A stretch of DNA of 64,000 nucleotides from Fictibacillus nanhaiensis. Its GTDB lineage: Bacteria > Bacillota > Bacilli > Bacillales > Fictibacillaceae. The notes under the pieces are model-generated. The model searched no databases and was not told the DNA's origin. It saw nothing but the letters and a program-made list of their open reading frames with translations. The translations under genes were made by a program, and so were the position numbers. The stretch is taken from NCBI RefSeq assembly GCF_023715445.1, contig NZ_JAMBOD010000004.1:124001-188000 (forward strand). Reading direction: 5' to 3'. Positions 1 to 7,873 of the stretch are shown here, in pieces. Position 1 is the first letter of the stretch. Each line of letters starts with the position of its first letter.

Positions 1-66
1 TATTCTTTTTCAAGCATTCATAATCTGTACAAATGATAGACAAGCCCTATAATCAGGAGGAGTACC

Positions 67-702
67 TTGGGTGACATTTGGGTAATATGCATTCATTTTA
101 TGATGCTCGGTATAAGTTTAGCGGTTCCGGTGGGTCCGATTAAACTTGAAATGATAAAAAGAGGGTTAACTGGCGGTTTCTGGTCCTCCTGGCTTGTTGG
201 GCTTGGAGCAGTAAGTGCAGATTTTATTTTTATGTTTACTATTTTTTTAGGTCTTTCCCCCTTCCTTCAAAATAATATGGTTCAGATCGGCATGCTTATT
301 GCCGGGACAATCATTTTGTCGTATTTAGGAACTTCTACGTTAATCGATTCATTTTCGAAAAAAAATATACTTTTATTAAATGAAAACAAACTTCGTCAAC
401 ATCCCTTTTGGACAGGTTTTATACTTGCATTGATGAATCCTTTTAATTTTGTATTCTGGTTTGGTGTTTATGGAGGCACGCTACAAAGTATTCCTCCTCA
501 ATTTAGCAGGTGGATCACAGCTGGTTTAAGTTTGTTTATTATTGCTGGCATTATTTTATGGAATATAAACATTGCGTTTACCGTTCACTACTTTCGCACA
601 CTTATCAATGAAAAAGTGATTAGATGGATGACAGGTTTAGCAGGGGCAGGTCTGCTGGGGTTTGCTTGTCATTTGTTTTTAAAGCTTTTAAAAAACATAT
701 AA
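67..702 (+). CDS. LysE/RhtB-family amino-acid exporter
   Basis: A 211-residue, very hydrophobic protein with about six membrane segments. The N-terminal stretch AVPVGPIKLEMIKRG and the later ALMNPFNFVFW are typical of the LysE/RhtB superfamily, whose members export amino acids or related metabolites across the cytoplasmic membrane. The length is normal for the family. The start is TTG at 67, preceded by a perfect AGGAGG at 55-60. It ends in a strong hairpin shared with the convergent gene. The substrate cannot be told from sequence. Confidence 0.8.
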   Translation: MGDIWVICIHFMMLGISLAVPVGPIKLEMIKRGLTGGFWSSWLVGLGAVSADFIFMFTIFLGLSPFLQNNMVQIGMLIAGTIILSYLGTSTLIDSFSKKNILLLNENKLRQHPFWTGFILALMNPFNFVFWFGVYGGTLQSIPPQFSRWITAGLSLFIIAGIILWNINIAFTVHYFRTLINEKVIRWMTGLAGAGLLGFACHLFLKLLKNI

Positions 703-738
703 AAACAGTCCGTGCTTCAAGAACACGGACTGTTTTTT
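701..738. terminator. Bidirectional rho-independent terminator
   Basis: A 13-bp near-perfect stem (AAAACAGTCCGTG and its complement) with A and T runs on both sides separates the exporter gene from the convergent YteA-like gene. Confidence 0.9.
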
Positions 739-1465
739 ACTTATCATATTTATCTCGGTCTAACTGTCTTTCTTCCTCTCGATCCAGTTCTTCTTCATAC
801 TCTTCGTGTTTACGGTTTTGTACAACGTTTACTTCTGTCCCTGTAATATCCGTTGTTACAAACCCCTCATAGTTTTCTACATAACCGTCATCGTCATCGG
901 AGTCCTCATACATCTCATTATAATCTTGTTTTTCATGATCAGTAAAATCCGATGGTGTTTCACTTGTTCCGTATCTAGCTACTGTTTGCCAAGTGTCTTC
1001 CGCGTCATAGAAAGTTGCATCATTATTATCGTTGCTTCTCCTAGAATAATCTGGGCCAGAGACAGCTTCCTCAACTGGCCTGTCATCTGAAGAATGCTGA
1101 CCAGGACTGTGTTCTTTACAATAAAGCGTAGAGGGTATCGCCTCCAACCGTTCTTTAGGAATGTCAACTCCGCATGTTTTACAAACGCCGTATTTTCCTC
1201 TTTCAATGCTGTTTAGTGCGGCATCGATATCTTCTAGCTCTTTTTCATGAAGGTCGTTTAATGCAATATCTTTTTCTTTTTCAAACAACTCAGTTGCTAA
1301 GTCACCGGGATGGTTATCATAATTTGATAATTCTCCCACTGATTCTTTCGGAAATTCATTATCGCTTCCAAAAGAGTCGTTCCTTTCTCTCATTTCTTTT
1401 ATTTCATTTTTACGAGAAGTTAAGATTTGTTTAAAATGATCCATTTCTTGTGTAGATAATGACAT
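737..1465 (-). CDS. YteA-family DksA/TraR-type zinc-finger protein
   Basis: A 242-residue acidic protein. The N-terminal part (about 1-80) is a charged, probably coiled-coil region starting MSLSTQEMDHFKQIL. Residues around 95-120 carry a DksA/TraR-type zinc finger (CKTCGVDIPKERL, then YCKEH). The long acidic C-terminal tail is typical of the YteA family known from spore formers. DksA-like proteins act on RNA polymerase, but a role for this branch is not established. Its stop codon lies inside the shared terminator. Confidence 0.8.
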   Translation of the reverse strand: MSLSTQEMDHFKQILTSRKNEIKEMRERNDSFGSDNEFPKESVGELSNYDNHPGDLATELFEKEKDIALNDLHEKELEDIDAALNSIERGKYGVCKTCGVDIPKERLEAIPSTLYCKEHSPGQHSSDDRPVEEAVSGPDYSRRSNDNNDATFYDAEDTWQTVARYGTSETPSDFTDHEKQDYNEMYEDSDDDDGYVENYEGFVTTDITGTEVNVVQNRKHEEYEEELDREEERQLDRDKYDK

Positions 1466-1774
1466 TTTTCAAGCTCCCTTCCTACATCCTTATACCATTT
1501 CATACCCTATTTCCGAAGAATATATCCATCCCGTGTATTTTGTACATTTCCCACCCATGCTATACTTTAAAGAATTCTCCTGATCCCCTTTACTTACTTC
1601 ATTTATTTAAAAAATACACGATAATCATCATACAACCTTTATTCCTTTAATCCCTTGAATAGTTAAAATGGACTAAAAGATGCGAATAAAATGTAAAAAA
1701 GTGTAGAAAAATAGCTTTTTTTCCAAGTTTTTGTAAGGTATGCTATTAGTATCTTTTTAAAAGTAACAGTAAGA
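1466..1774. other. Divergent intergenic region
   Basis: 309 bp between two divergent genes, strongly AT-rich towards 1680-1770. It must contain the promoters of the YteA-like and HD-GYP genes. A TATGCT hexamer near 1740 could be a -10 box, but I see no convincing -35 partner and no other structure. Confidence 0.4.
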
Positions 1775-3286
1775 ATGGCGGGTGGGACTTTGACGATTTA
1801 CGATCAATTTGAAAGACGTTTATTAAAGAACTATGTGATAGGATCAACTGCTGCAGTTTTAGGAGTTGGCGGCGTCTTTCTATTTACTACACTCCGTTTT
1901 TCTGCGCAAGAATTCCTTGTACTTTTCGGTATACTTGTGTCATCTTGCTTAATTATGTTTTCATTAGAATATCTGTTTTTTCGTATGCATACATCCGTTT
2001 TTAGAACATATTTCAGCAAGAAGCATCCATCATTGCAGATGGCTGAAAAAGCATACTTTCATGCTCATCATTTTCCGATCAGAACGGTTAAACGGATCCT
2101 GGGACCACATCTTTTAGGACTTTCGATCCCCGCAGTTTGTTTAACCGCTGCTGCTATCTACTTTAACTATTTATCGTTGCCTTATTACTACATATATCTT
2201 GCCTCACTTGGGGCGATTTTAGTTGCTGGCATGCATGCAATTATTGAGTTCTTTTTAACGACAAAAGCTGTTCAGCCAGTATTAAAGAATATTCAGGAAC
2301 GGACATTGAGGGATCACGGTGTTATCCTGTCCCTTGCAACATCAAGACATATTTCGATCCAGAGAAAAATTCAGTGGAGCACACTTTTCATTGGTACTTT
2401 TCCGCTTTTATTGTTCGCACTTGCCAATCAGGTTCGACTATATCAAATCTCTGCACCAATTAATGATTCTTATTGGAGCTGGGCATTTTTTGTACTGTTA
2501 ATCGGCATTTCTTTTGCTATATTTGGTGCATATCTTCTGTTCAAAGATATACAGCAGCCTATGAATGAACTTCAAGCGGGCATGTATGAAGTCCGGACAG
2601 GGAATTCAAATGCAAAAGTAGATGATCTTTATTCAGATGAATTTTCAAAGCTCATCAAAGGCTTTAATCATATGGCACGGGCTATCCAGTCGCGTGAACA
2701 TGAAAACAAACAGCTGCTCGAAAGTTTTTTTGCGACCATGGCTGCTACATTAGACGCGAGAGATCCCTATACAGCAGGGCATAGTTTACGTGTTGCCGAT
2801 TATGCGATGAAAATCGGGCAGATGGCCGGTCTTCCGTTTCAGCAGCTGCTCCAACTGAGAAAAGCTGCACTTCTGCATGATATAGGTAAGATCGGCATAC
2901 CAGATATTGTTCTTTTAAAAGAAGAACAGCTTACTCCCGAGGAATTTGAGCAGATTAAAAAACATCCAGTTATCGGTGCTGACATCCTTGCACAAGTTCA
3001 GCCTTATGAAGCGATGAAACCCCTCCTTCCTGGTGTGCGTTATCACCATGAACGATATGATGGCAAAGGATATCCTGAACAGCTCTCAGGTGATGAGATT
3101 CCGATCTTCGGCAGAATCATCGCCGTAGCCGATGCTTATGATGCTATGACATCCGACAGACCGTATCGAAAAGGGATGACCCATGAAAAAGCATTAGGTA
3201 TTTTAGAAAGCGGAAAAGGCACACAGTGGGATCCCTACTTAACAAAGCTGTTTATAGATGAGATGAAGCTTAAATCTATATCTTAA
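1775..3286 (+). CDS. Membrane-bound HD-GYP domain protein (probable c-di-GMP phosphodiesterase)
   Basis: 503 residues: several N-terminal membrane segments (to about residue 255), a HAMP-like linker (about 255-305), then an HD-GYP domain. The HD dyad is at H368-D369 in HDIGKIGIPD, followed by HHERYDGKGYP, which holds the GYP triplet. HD-GYP proteins hydrolyse cyclic di-GMP; the membrane half is probably a sensor. The ATG at 1775 has a poor ribosome-binding site. A TTG at 1790 behind GGCGGGTGGG is an alternative start, so the first five residues are uncertain. The GNAT gene follows 16 bp downstream. Confidence 0.85.
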   Translation: MAGGTLTIYDQFERRLLKNYVIGSTAAVLGVGGVFLFTTLRFSAQEFLVLFGILVSSCLIMFSLEYLFFRMHTSVFRTYFSKKHPSLQMAEKAYFHAHHFPIRTVKRILGPHLLGLSIPAVCLTAAAIYFNYLSLPYYYIYLASLGAILVAGMHAIIEFFLTTKAVQPVLKNIQERTLRDHGVILSLATSRHISIQRKIQWSTLFIGTFPLLLFALANQVRLYQISAPINDSYWSWAFFVLLIGISFAIFGAYLLFKDIQQPMNELQAGMYEVRTGNSNAKVDDLYSDEFSKLIKGFNHMARAIQSREHENKQLLESFFATMAATLDARDPYTAGHSLRVADYAMKIGQMAGLPFQQLLQLRKAALLHDIGKIGIPDIVLLKEEQLTPEEFEQIKKHPVIGADILAQVQPYEAMKPLLPGVRYHHERYDGKGYPEQLSGDEIPIFGRIIAVADAYDAMTSDRPYRKGMTHEKALGILESGKGTQWDPYLTKLFIDEMKLKSIS

Positions 3287-3302
3287 AAATGGAGGTGCTT
3301 TT

Positions 3303-3860
3303 TTGAACACTTACAATACTTTTCCTGTTATTGATACCGAACGGCTGAAACTTCGTCCAGTCCTTCAATCAGATATCGCAGAAATTTTCTCCACCTTTTC
3401 AGATGCCGATGCACTGAAATATTATGGGATGGAACCATTAAAATCTGAAGAAGATGCTTTTTCACTTATTGAAGCTTTTGAAAAAGGTTTTAAATCTGGG
3501 AGTGCGATCCGCTGGGGAATTACATTAAAGGAAGAAAACAAGCTGGTTGGTACATGCGGTTTTCATAACTGGAGCAAGTCAGATCAACGAACAGAACTTG
3601 GATACGAACTGAACCGAAGCTATTGGCATAAAGGATATATGAACGAAGCATTGCGCGCAATCCTTCATTATGGATTTAATGGACTTGAATTTAATAGGAT
3701 TGCTGCAACGATCAGACCAGAAAATTCGTCTTCTCGTGTACTGGTAGAGAAGCTGGGCTTTACACAAGAAGCGCTTTTAAAAGAGTATCAAAAAGCAGAA
3801 AATGAATTTTTTGATATGTATGTTTATTCTTTATTAAAAAGAAATGCAGATCTATATTAA
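3303..3860 (+). CDS. GNAT-family N-acetyltransferase (RimJ/RimL type)
   Basis: 185 residues beginning FPVIDTERLKLRPV, the usual opening of RimJ/RimL-like acetyltransferases. The acetyl-CoA-binding region is around LGYELNRSYWHKGYMNEAL, and RPENSSSRVLVEKLGF is the typical C-terminal motif. These enzymes transfer an acetyl group from acetyl-CoA to an amine, often a protein N-terminus or an antibiotic. The substrate is unknown. The start is TTG at 3303 behind GGAGGTGC. It is probably co-transcribed with the HD-GYP gene and ends at a strong hairpin. Confidence 0.85.
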   Translation: MNTYNTFPVIDTERLKLRPVLQSDIAEIFSTFSDADALKYYGMEPLKSEEDAFSLIEAFEKGFKSGSAIRWGITLKEENKLVGTCGFHNWSKSDQRTELGYELNRSYWHKGYMNEALRAILHYGFNGLEFNRIAATIRPENSSSRVLVEKLGFTQEALLKEYQKAENEFFDMYVYSLLKRNADLY

Positions 3861-3890
3861 AAAGAAGCTGTCATCATGATAGCTTCTTTT
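3859..3890. terminator. Terminator hairpin between convergent genes
   Basis: A stem AAAAGAAGCT / AGCTTCTTTT around a short ATGA-containing loop, usable from both strands. It overlaps the last codons of the small minus-strand gene. Confidence 0.85.
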
Positions 3891-4023
3891 CTTCTTCTTT
3901 AATCGTTTTCACTTTCTTATTTACATACTTCACACAAAAGATAACAAAGATGGTCATGATAACAAGAACTGCAGTCATCACATACAACGCGATGATGGGT
4001 CCGTTAAAGATTAACAACTCCAA
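3874..4023 (-). CDS. Small single-pass membrane protein (49 aa)
   Basis: An open frame from TTG at 4023 with GAGGAG nine bases upstream. The product begins MELLIFNGPIIALY, has one strongly hydrophobic segment (about residues 9-30), and ends in a lysine/glutamate-rich cytoplasmic tail (KKVKTIKEEEKK). The ribosome-binding site, the membrane-plus-basic-tail design and the terminator at its 3' end support a real gene. I recognise no family. Confidence 0.6.
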   Translation of the reverse strand: MELLIFNGPIIALYVMTAVLVIMTIFVIFCVKYVNKKVKTIKEEEKKLS

Positions 4024-4126
4024 ATCATCACACTCCTCTTAACATAATTCCTTTGTAAAGACGCTGTATCCTTCATGTTTCGAAAACTCTTTCAGGAGGA
4101 ATGGAAAGAAAAAGGAGGTTTTAAAT

Positions 4127-4489
4127 ATGGAACAAAAAGAAATATTCTTTGTAACCGCTAAAGGGGAAATTCAGCCGATTCCGGCAGATGATCATATTCA
4201 CTATTTTGAAATTCAAGCTTCATACGATGAAAAAAAGCAGCTAGAGCACCTTTTTTATGAGATGAAAGCCAACAGCAAACAAGAAGGCCTAGACATTTTT
4301 TCACCTAAAAGACACTTCGAAGAATCGCATGCGGATTATCATCGCGGTAAAGACAGCAAACTCGTATACGAATTGTTCCGAAGCCTCTATTTACTCGGAA
4401 CGGAAAAAACAAAGCGTGAAATTGAAGAGATGAATGTACTTCCAGAGCTTTATGAAGATAGTCATGAAAGAATCGAAAAAGTAAAATAG
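4127..4489 (+). CDS. Conserved hypothetical protein (120 aa)
   Basis: A soluble, charged 120-residue protein with a strong AAAGGAGG site ten bases before its ATG. There is no signal peptide or membrane segment. The N-terminal part is beta-rich (EIFFVTAKGEIQPIP); the C-terminal half looks helical. It is monocistronic, closed by a GC-rich hairpin immediately after the stop. I do not recognise the family and propose no function. Confidence 0.7.
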   Translation: MEQKEIFFVTAKGEIQPIPADDHIHYFEIQASYDEKKQLEHLFYEMKANSKQEGLDIFSPKRHFEESHADYHRGKDSKLVYELFRSLYLLGTEKTKREIEEMNVLPELYEDSHERIEKVK

Positions 4490-4518
4490 CACCGGAGAAA
4501 TTCTCCGGTGCTTTCTTT
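4488..4518. terminator. Rho-independent terminator
   Basis: AGCACCGGAGAA / TTCTCCGGTGCT stem with a TTTCTTT tail, between two convergent genes. Confidence 0.9.
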
Positions 4519-4527
4519 AATCTCTTT

Positions 4528-4956
4528 TTACTCCCACTCAATACTTCCATCCTCTTTTACCCAGAACCGGATAACGCCAAGGTCATCTAGAGCTTGCTTC
4601 ATGTTGTCTGCCAGTTTCCTTAATCGAGGGGTATCCGGGTTCGCCATCACCAGCGTCTTCGCCGGACTTTTTTCGTAGTTTCTAAGCAGTTTTACAAGCT
4701 GGCAGCCGAGATGTTGCTCCAGCTGGCTTCCTGTAAATACAATGTCTTTTGCATGATGTTCAACGTGGTTTCCTTGAGCCTCAATAACCAACGTGTGGTA
4801 TTCGTTCGCAGCTGCAAGATCAATACCGCACAAATCTACAAGATCTCTTGTTTCATAGCCTTCACGTCCCAAGTATTCCTTTACTGCGTGTAGAACTTCG
4901 GATTTGCTCAAAACAAAAGGGTCTGCTTGAATCGATTGATCGTTTTGTATAGGCAA
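4528..4956 (-). CDS. Uncharacterised protein, possible restriction-endonuclease-like fold
   Basis: 142 residues from a TTG at 4956 behind AAGGAGGG. The order helix (VLHAVKEYLGREGYE), GIDLAA, VIEAQGN, helix, then LVMANPD recalls nucleases of the PD-(D/E)xK fold such as Mrr-like or Holliday-junction enzymes. Here the ExK motif would read E-A-Q, so catalysis is doubtful. This is a fold-level resemblance seen by eye. It stands alone, divergent from the site-2 protease gene. Confidence 0.55.
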   Translation of the reverse strand: MPIQNDQSIQADPFVLSKSEVLHAVKEYLGREGYETRDLVDLCGIDLAAANEYHTLVIEAQGNHVEHHAKDIVFTGSQLEQHLGCQLVKLLRNYEKSPAKTLVMANPDTPRLRKLADNMKQALDDLGVIRFWVKEDGSIEWE

Positions 4957-5153
4957 ACCGATCCCTCCTTCTCATCTTTACAAATCATTCGATATCATTG
5001 CATATCAATTGAGGGGTACAAATTTCGTATACCCGCTATTGTATATAAAAAAACGACAGAAAAAGGTATTATCACGAAAAAGAAACTTTCTTTCCACTTC
5101 AAACGTATTTCCTTTAAGATAGATGTAAGAATTCATATTTGGGGGATTTATAC

Positions 5154-6401
5154 ATGGCTGAAAAAGCACACAAGCAAAACCAATCTAGGGCTTGGACCAT
5201 CCTAGCTGGTGTTGGTATATTCTTAATGAGCAAATTAAAATGGGTATTTGGCCTATTAAAACTAGGTAAATTCGCAACACTTATTTCCATGTTTATATCA
5301 CTTGGCGCATACGCGGCTTTTTATGGATGGAAATTTGCAGTAGCCATTGTCTATTTAATATTTGTACACGAAATGGGACATTTGGTCGCCGCTAAACAAA
5401 AAGGAATCAAAACTTCTCCTGCCATATTTATACCTTTTATGGGGGCAGCAATCGGAATGAAAGAAATGCCTAAGAACGCCAAGGATGAGGCATATATCGC
5501 TTATGCCGGCCCGTTGTTTGGTCTGTTATCGTTCTTACCGGCTGTTTTCTTATATGAAACGACTGGCCAGCCTTATTGGGGTCTCGTTATCTTTTTAGGA
5601 GCAATGATCAATTTATTTAATCTATTTCCTGTTTCACCGCTTGATGGAGGACGAATTGTAGGTGTCTTGTCTACAAAAATTTGGTTTATCGGTTTGCTTA
5701 TCGTCATACCGTATTTATTCATTTCACCTGATCCGATTATCTTCTTAATCTTCCTTTTCGGTATCCTGACGTGGTGGAAACGGGTACGTGAAGACTTTGA
5801 ACATAAAAAAACAGAACTTACACTCGAAGCGTTCGAGACAGAACAGCAAAAACTTGCGGATATTCAACAAGGATTGAACGAATATCGAGATATGCCAAAC
5901 TTCTCGTATATTATCGGAACCTATATCGAAGAGGTACGCATTGCCAGAAACAGAGTTAAAGACAGTGTTCCAACCGGATTCACATTCCCAATATTGCAAG
6001 ACAAGAAAAAGATTGAAAAACATCAAATAAGTGTAGAGCTGGAAATGCTTAATAACCGCGAACGCTTTTTAAAAACACTTCAAGATGAATATGATAAAAA
6101 CTGCAGAAACAGAGAAAAAATAATAGAAGCATATCAAGAATCTGACCCTGAAGGAATTGCAACGCTTCCTCAGTTTCCTGATTTCAATATTGCTGCTTAT
6201 TTCGAAGCGTATGAAAAAAGTTTACTAGCTGAAAAAGCAGAAACAGAAAAGGCTTATGCTCAGCAGAAAAATTATTACGTTTCAAACTTAAAAACAAAGA
6301 TTGTTGTACTGATCTTATATCTTCTCCTTGCCGGTGTGTTATCTGCATTTGTTGTTTACGGAAACCACCTGATGGAAGTGAATCGTTTATTAATCAGTTA
6401 A
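5154..6401 (+). CDS. Site-2 protease family (M50) membrane metalloprotease
   Basis: 415 residues. The zinc-binding HExxH motif is in FVHEMGHLVAAKQKG, and the third ligand region is NLFPVSPLDGGRI, both within the N-terminal membrane domain. A charged, probably coiled-coil region follows (about 220-380), then a final membrane segment (VVLILYLLLAGVLSAFVVY). Site-2 proteases cut substrates within the membrane, usually in signalling. I chose ATG 5154 because GGGGGA lies at 5141-5146; an upstream TTG at 5139 sits inside that ribosome-binding site. The substrate is unknown. Confidence 0.85.
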   Translation: MAEKAHKQNQSRAWTILAGVGIFLMSKLKWVFGLLKLGKFATLISMFISLGAYAAFYGWKFAVAIVYLIFVHEMGHLVAAKQKGIKTSPAIFIPFMGAAIGMKEMPKNAKDEAYIAYAGPLFGLLSFLPAVFLYETTGQPYWGLVIFLGAMINLFNLFPVSPLDGGRIVGVLSTKIWFIGLLIVIPYLFISPDPIIFLIFLFGILTWWKRVREDFEHKKTELTLEAFETEQQKLADIQQGLNEYRDMPNFSYIIGTYIEEVRIARNRVKDSVPTGFTFPILQDKKKIEKHQISVELEMLNNRERFLKTLQDEYDKNCRNREKIIEAYQESDPEGIATLPQFPDFNIAAYFEAYEKSLLAEKAETEKAYAQQKNYYVSNLKTKIVVLILYLLLAGVLSAFVVYGNHLMEVNRLLIS

Positions 6402-6404
6402 AGG

Positions 6405-6444
6405 GCTGACTCAAAGGAAATATTCTTTTGAGTCAGTTTTTTTC
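6405..6444 (+). terminator. Rho-independent terminator
   Basis: CTGACTCAAA ... TTTTGAGTCAG stem followed by a run of T, just after the site-2 protease stop codon. Confidence 0.9.
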
Positions 6445-6461
6445 ATAATTAGATGCTCTTT

Positions 6462-6640
6462 AGTTCACAGTTTTACGGTACGTGTTCTCATATTTATTAT
6501 CCTTTCACGCCATTTAATGTAGGTTGTCACCCCAAGTTCTATGAGTTTCACACCGAACACCTTTTGTTTCAACCATGTTCCTACATTTTCACATTTTCAC
6601 CCAATCACCCTACTGTTTCATACCATGGCTTTTTATCCTT
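6462..6640. repeat. Loose ~21-bp periodic intergenic repeat
   Basis: This otherwise empty 391-bp spacer (6402-6792) contains recurring TTTCAC/GTCAC/TTTCAA cores. Their TCA triplets fall at about 6465, 6488, 6505, 6527, 6548, 6569, 6589, 6597 and 6618. Most steps are 20-22 bp, with one 17-bp, one 23-bp and one 8-bp step. It is a weaker version of the strictly periodic arrays at 24.2, 32.0, 36.0 and 43.5 kb. The rest of the spacer shows nothing else clear. Confidence 0.45.
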
Positions 6641-6792
6641 CTTTTGACCTGCAAATCCCCTTAATTAGTTCATTAGGTTGAGGGTATGATCCCTCCAGAA
6701 AAGGATATTTGGCTTATCTTTAAACTTTCCAAAAGGAAAACCTTAGCAAAGACACGAATGGTGAACAAAAAGAAAAAAAGGAGCGACAAAAA

Positions 6793-7818
6793 ATGCGAAA
6801 ACTAATGAAAATCCTTTTTTCGCTTGCGATGTTACTTGGCTTATTCACAAACACCGCTTCTGCTGAAAAAGGAACAACAGACTCCAATGTTGTAGGGACA
6901 GATTTGTATGTTGATGTAGCTGCAGCTACCCTATGGGTAGGGCCAGATGCTGCAAGAGAAGATATTGATGCACCTTCTCTCTCAAATCCCGTTGATCTCA
7001 GAAGCTGGACAACCAGTATGTCTTATGAAGAAAAACTTTGGCTTGTTGGAGAGCTTGAGACACAAGCTCTTTACGGACAAAAGGTACGAGTCTTAGAGCA
7101 GCAAGGAGAATGGGTGAAGGTGGCAGTCTACGGACAACCTACCCCAAGGAACTCGCTCGGTTATCCGGGATGGATGCCATTAGCGCAGCTGACAACTTCC
7201 GACCGTTTCGAGAGTGCTGAAGGTAAGCCTTTTGCTCTCATCACGAGTCCGACTGCATGGCTGTCTAAAGCACCATTCGGCCATAAACAAGACCTAGAGT
7301 TAAGTTATAATACAAAACTTCCTGTTGTAAAAGAATTTCCCCATACCATTGCCGTCTTAACACCAGAAGGCAAAGTACGCTGGCTGGATGCGAAGGATGC
7401 GAAGATTTATACAAGTGAAAGTGATATTCCTGTTCCAACGGGTGAGCAGCTTGTAGAGGAAGCGAAAAAGTTCCTCGGCCTTCCTTACCTTTGGGCAGGA
7501 GCGGCAGGTTTTGGCTTTGACTGTTCCGGATTTACACATACCGTTCACAAAGCTAACGGTATTACGATTCCAAGAGACTCCGGTCCCCAATCCAAAGAAG
7601 GTTTGATAGTAGATAAAGATCAGCTTCAACCAGGAGATCTGATGTTCTTTGCTTATGATGAAGGAAAGGGACGAGTGCATCATGTTGCTATGTACGCTGG
7701 AAATGGTATGATGATCCATTCGCCGAATACAGCATCTACAGTTCGTATGGACCCCATCTCAACTCCTGCATACGCAGTTGAGTTCTCTGGCGCAAGACGT
7801 TATGTGCCAGCTCAATAA
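6793..7818 (+). CDS. Secreted NlpC/P60 (C40) cell-wall peptidase with SH3-like domains
   Basis: 341 residues. A signal peptide (residues 1-24, ending ASA) is followed by SH3b-like regions (about 35-200) and a C-terminal NlpC/P60 domain. The catalytic cysteine is C244 in FDCSGF and the histidine is about H297 in HHVAMYAGNG. The architecture resembles the YkfC-type gamma-D-glutamyl-diamino-acid peptidases that cut peptidoglycan stem peptides outside the cell. The start ATG has AAAAGGAGCG upstream. It is monocistronic between two hairpins. Confidence 0.88.
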   Translation: MRKLMKILFSLAMLLGLFTNTASAEKGTTDSNVVGTDLYVDVAAATLWVGPDAAREDIDAPSLSNPVDLRSWTTSMSYEEKLWLVGELETQALYGQKVRVLEQQGEWVKVAVYGQPTPRNSLGYPGWMPLAQLTTSDRFESAEGKPFALITSPTAWLSKAPFGHKQDLELSYNTKLPVVKEFPHTIAVLTPEGKVRWLDAKDAKIYTSESDIPVPTGEQLVEEAKKFLGLPYLWAGAAGFGFDCSGFTHTVHKANGITIPRDSGPQSKEGLIVDKDQLQPGDLMFFAYDEGKGRVHHVAMYAGNGMMIHSPNTASTVRMDPISTPAYAVEFSGARRYVPAQ

Positions 7819-7825
7819 TAGGAAT

Positions 7826-7873
7826 GAAAAAAGCAGCAGCATTTCCAACGCGAAATGCTCTGCTTTTTGTTTT
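7826..7873. terminator. Bidirectional terminator
   Basis: An AAAAAGCAG..AGCATTTC stem pairing with GAAATGCTCTGCTTTTT, with A/T runs on both flanks, between convergent genes. Confidence 0.85.

Noticed and set aside
6453-6647. 64-codon frame in the spacer after the site-2 protease
   Set aside because: No ribosome-binding site; the apparent protein comes from the TTTCAC repeats.
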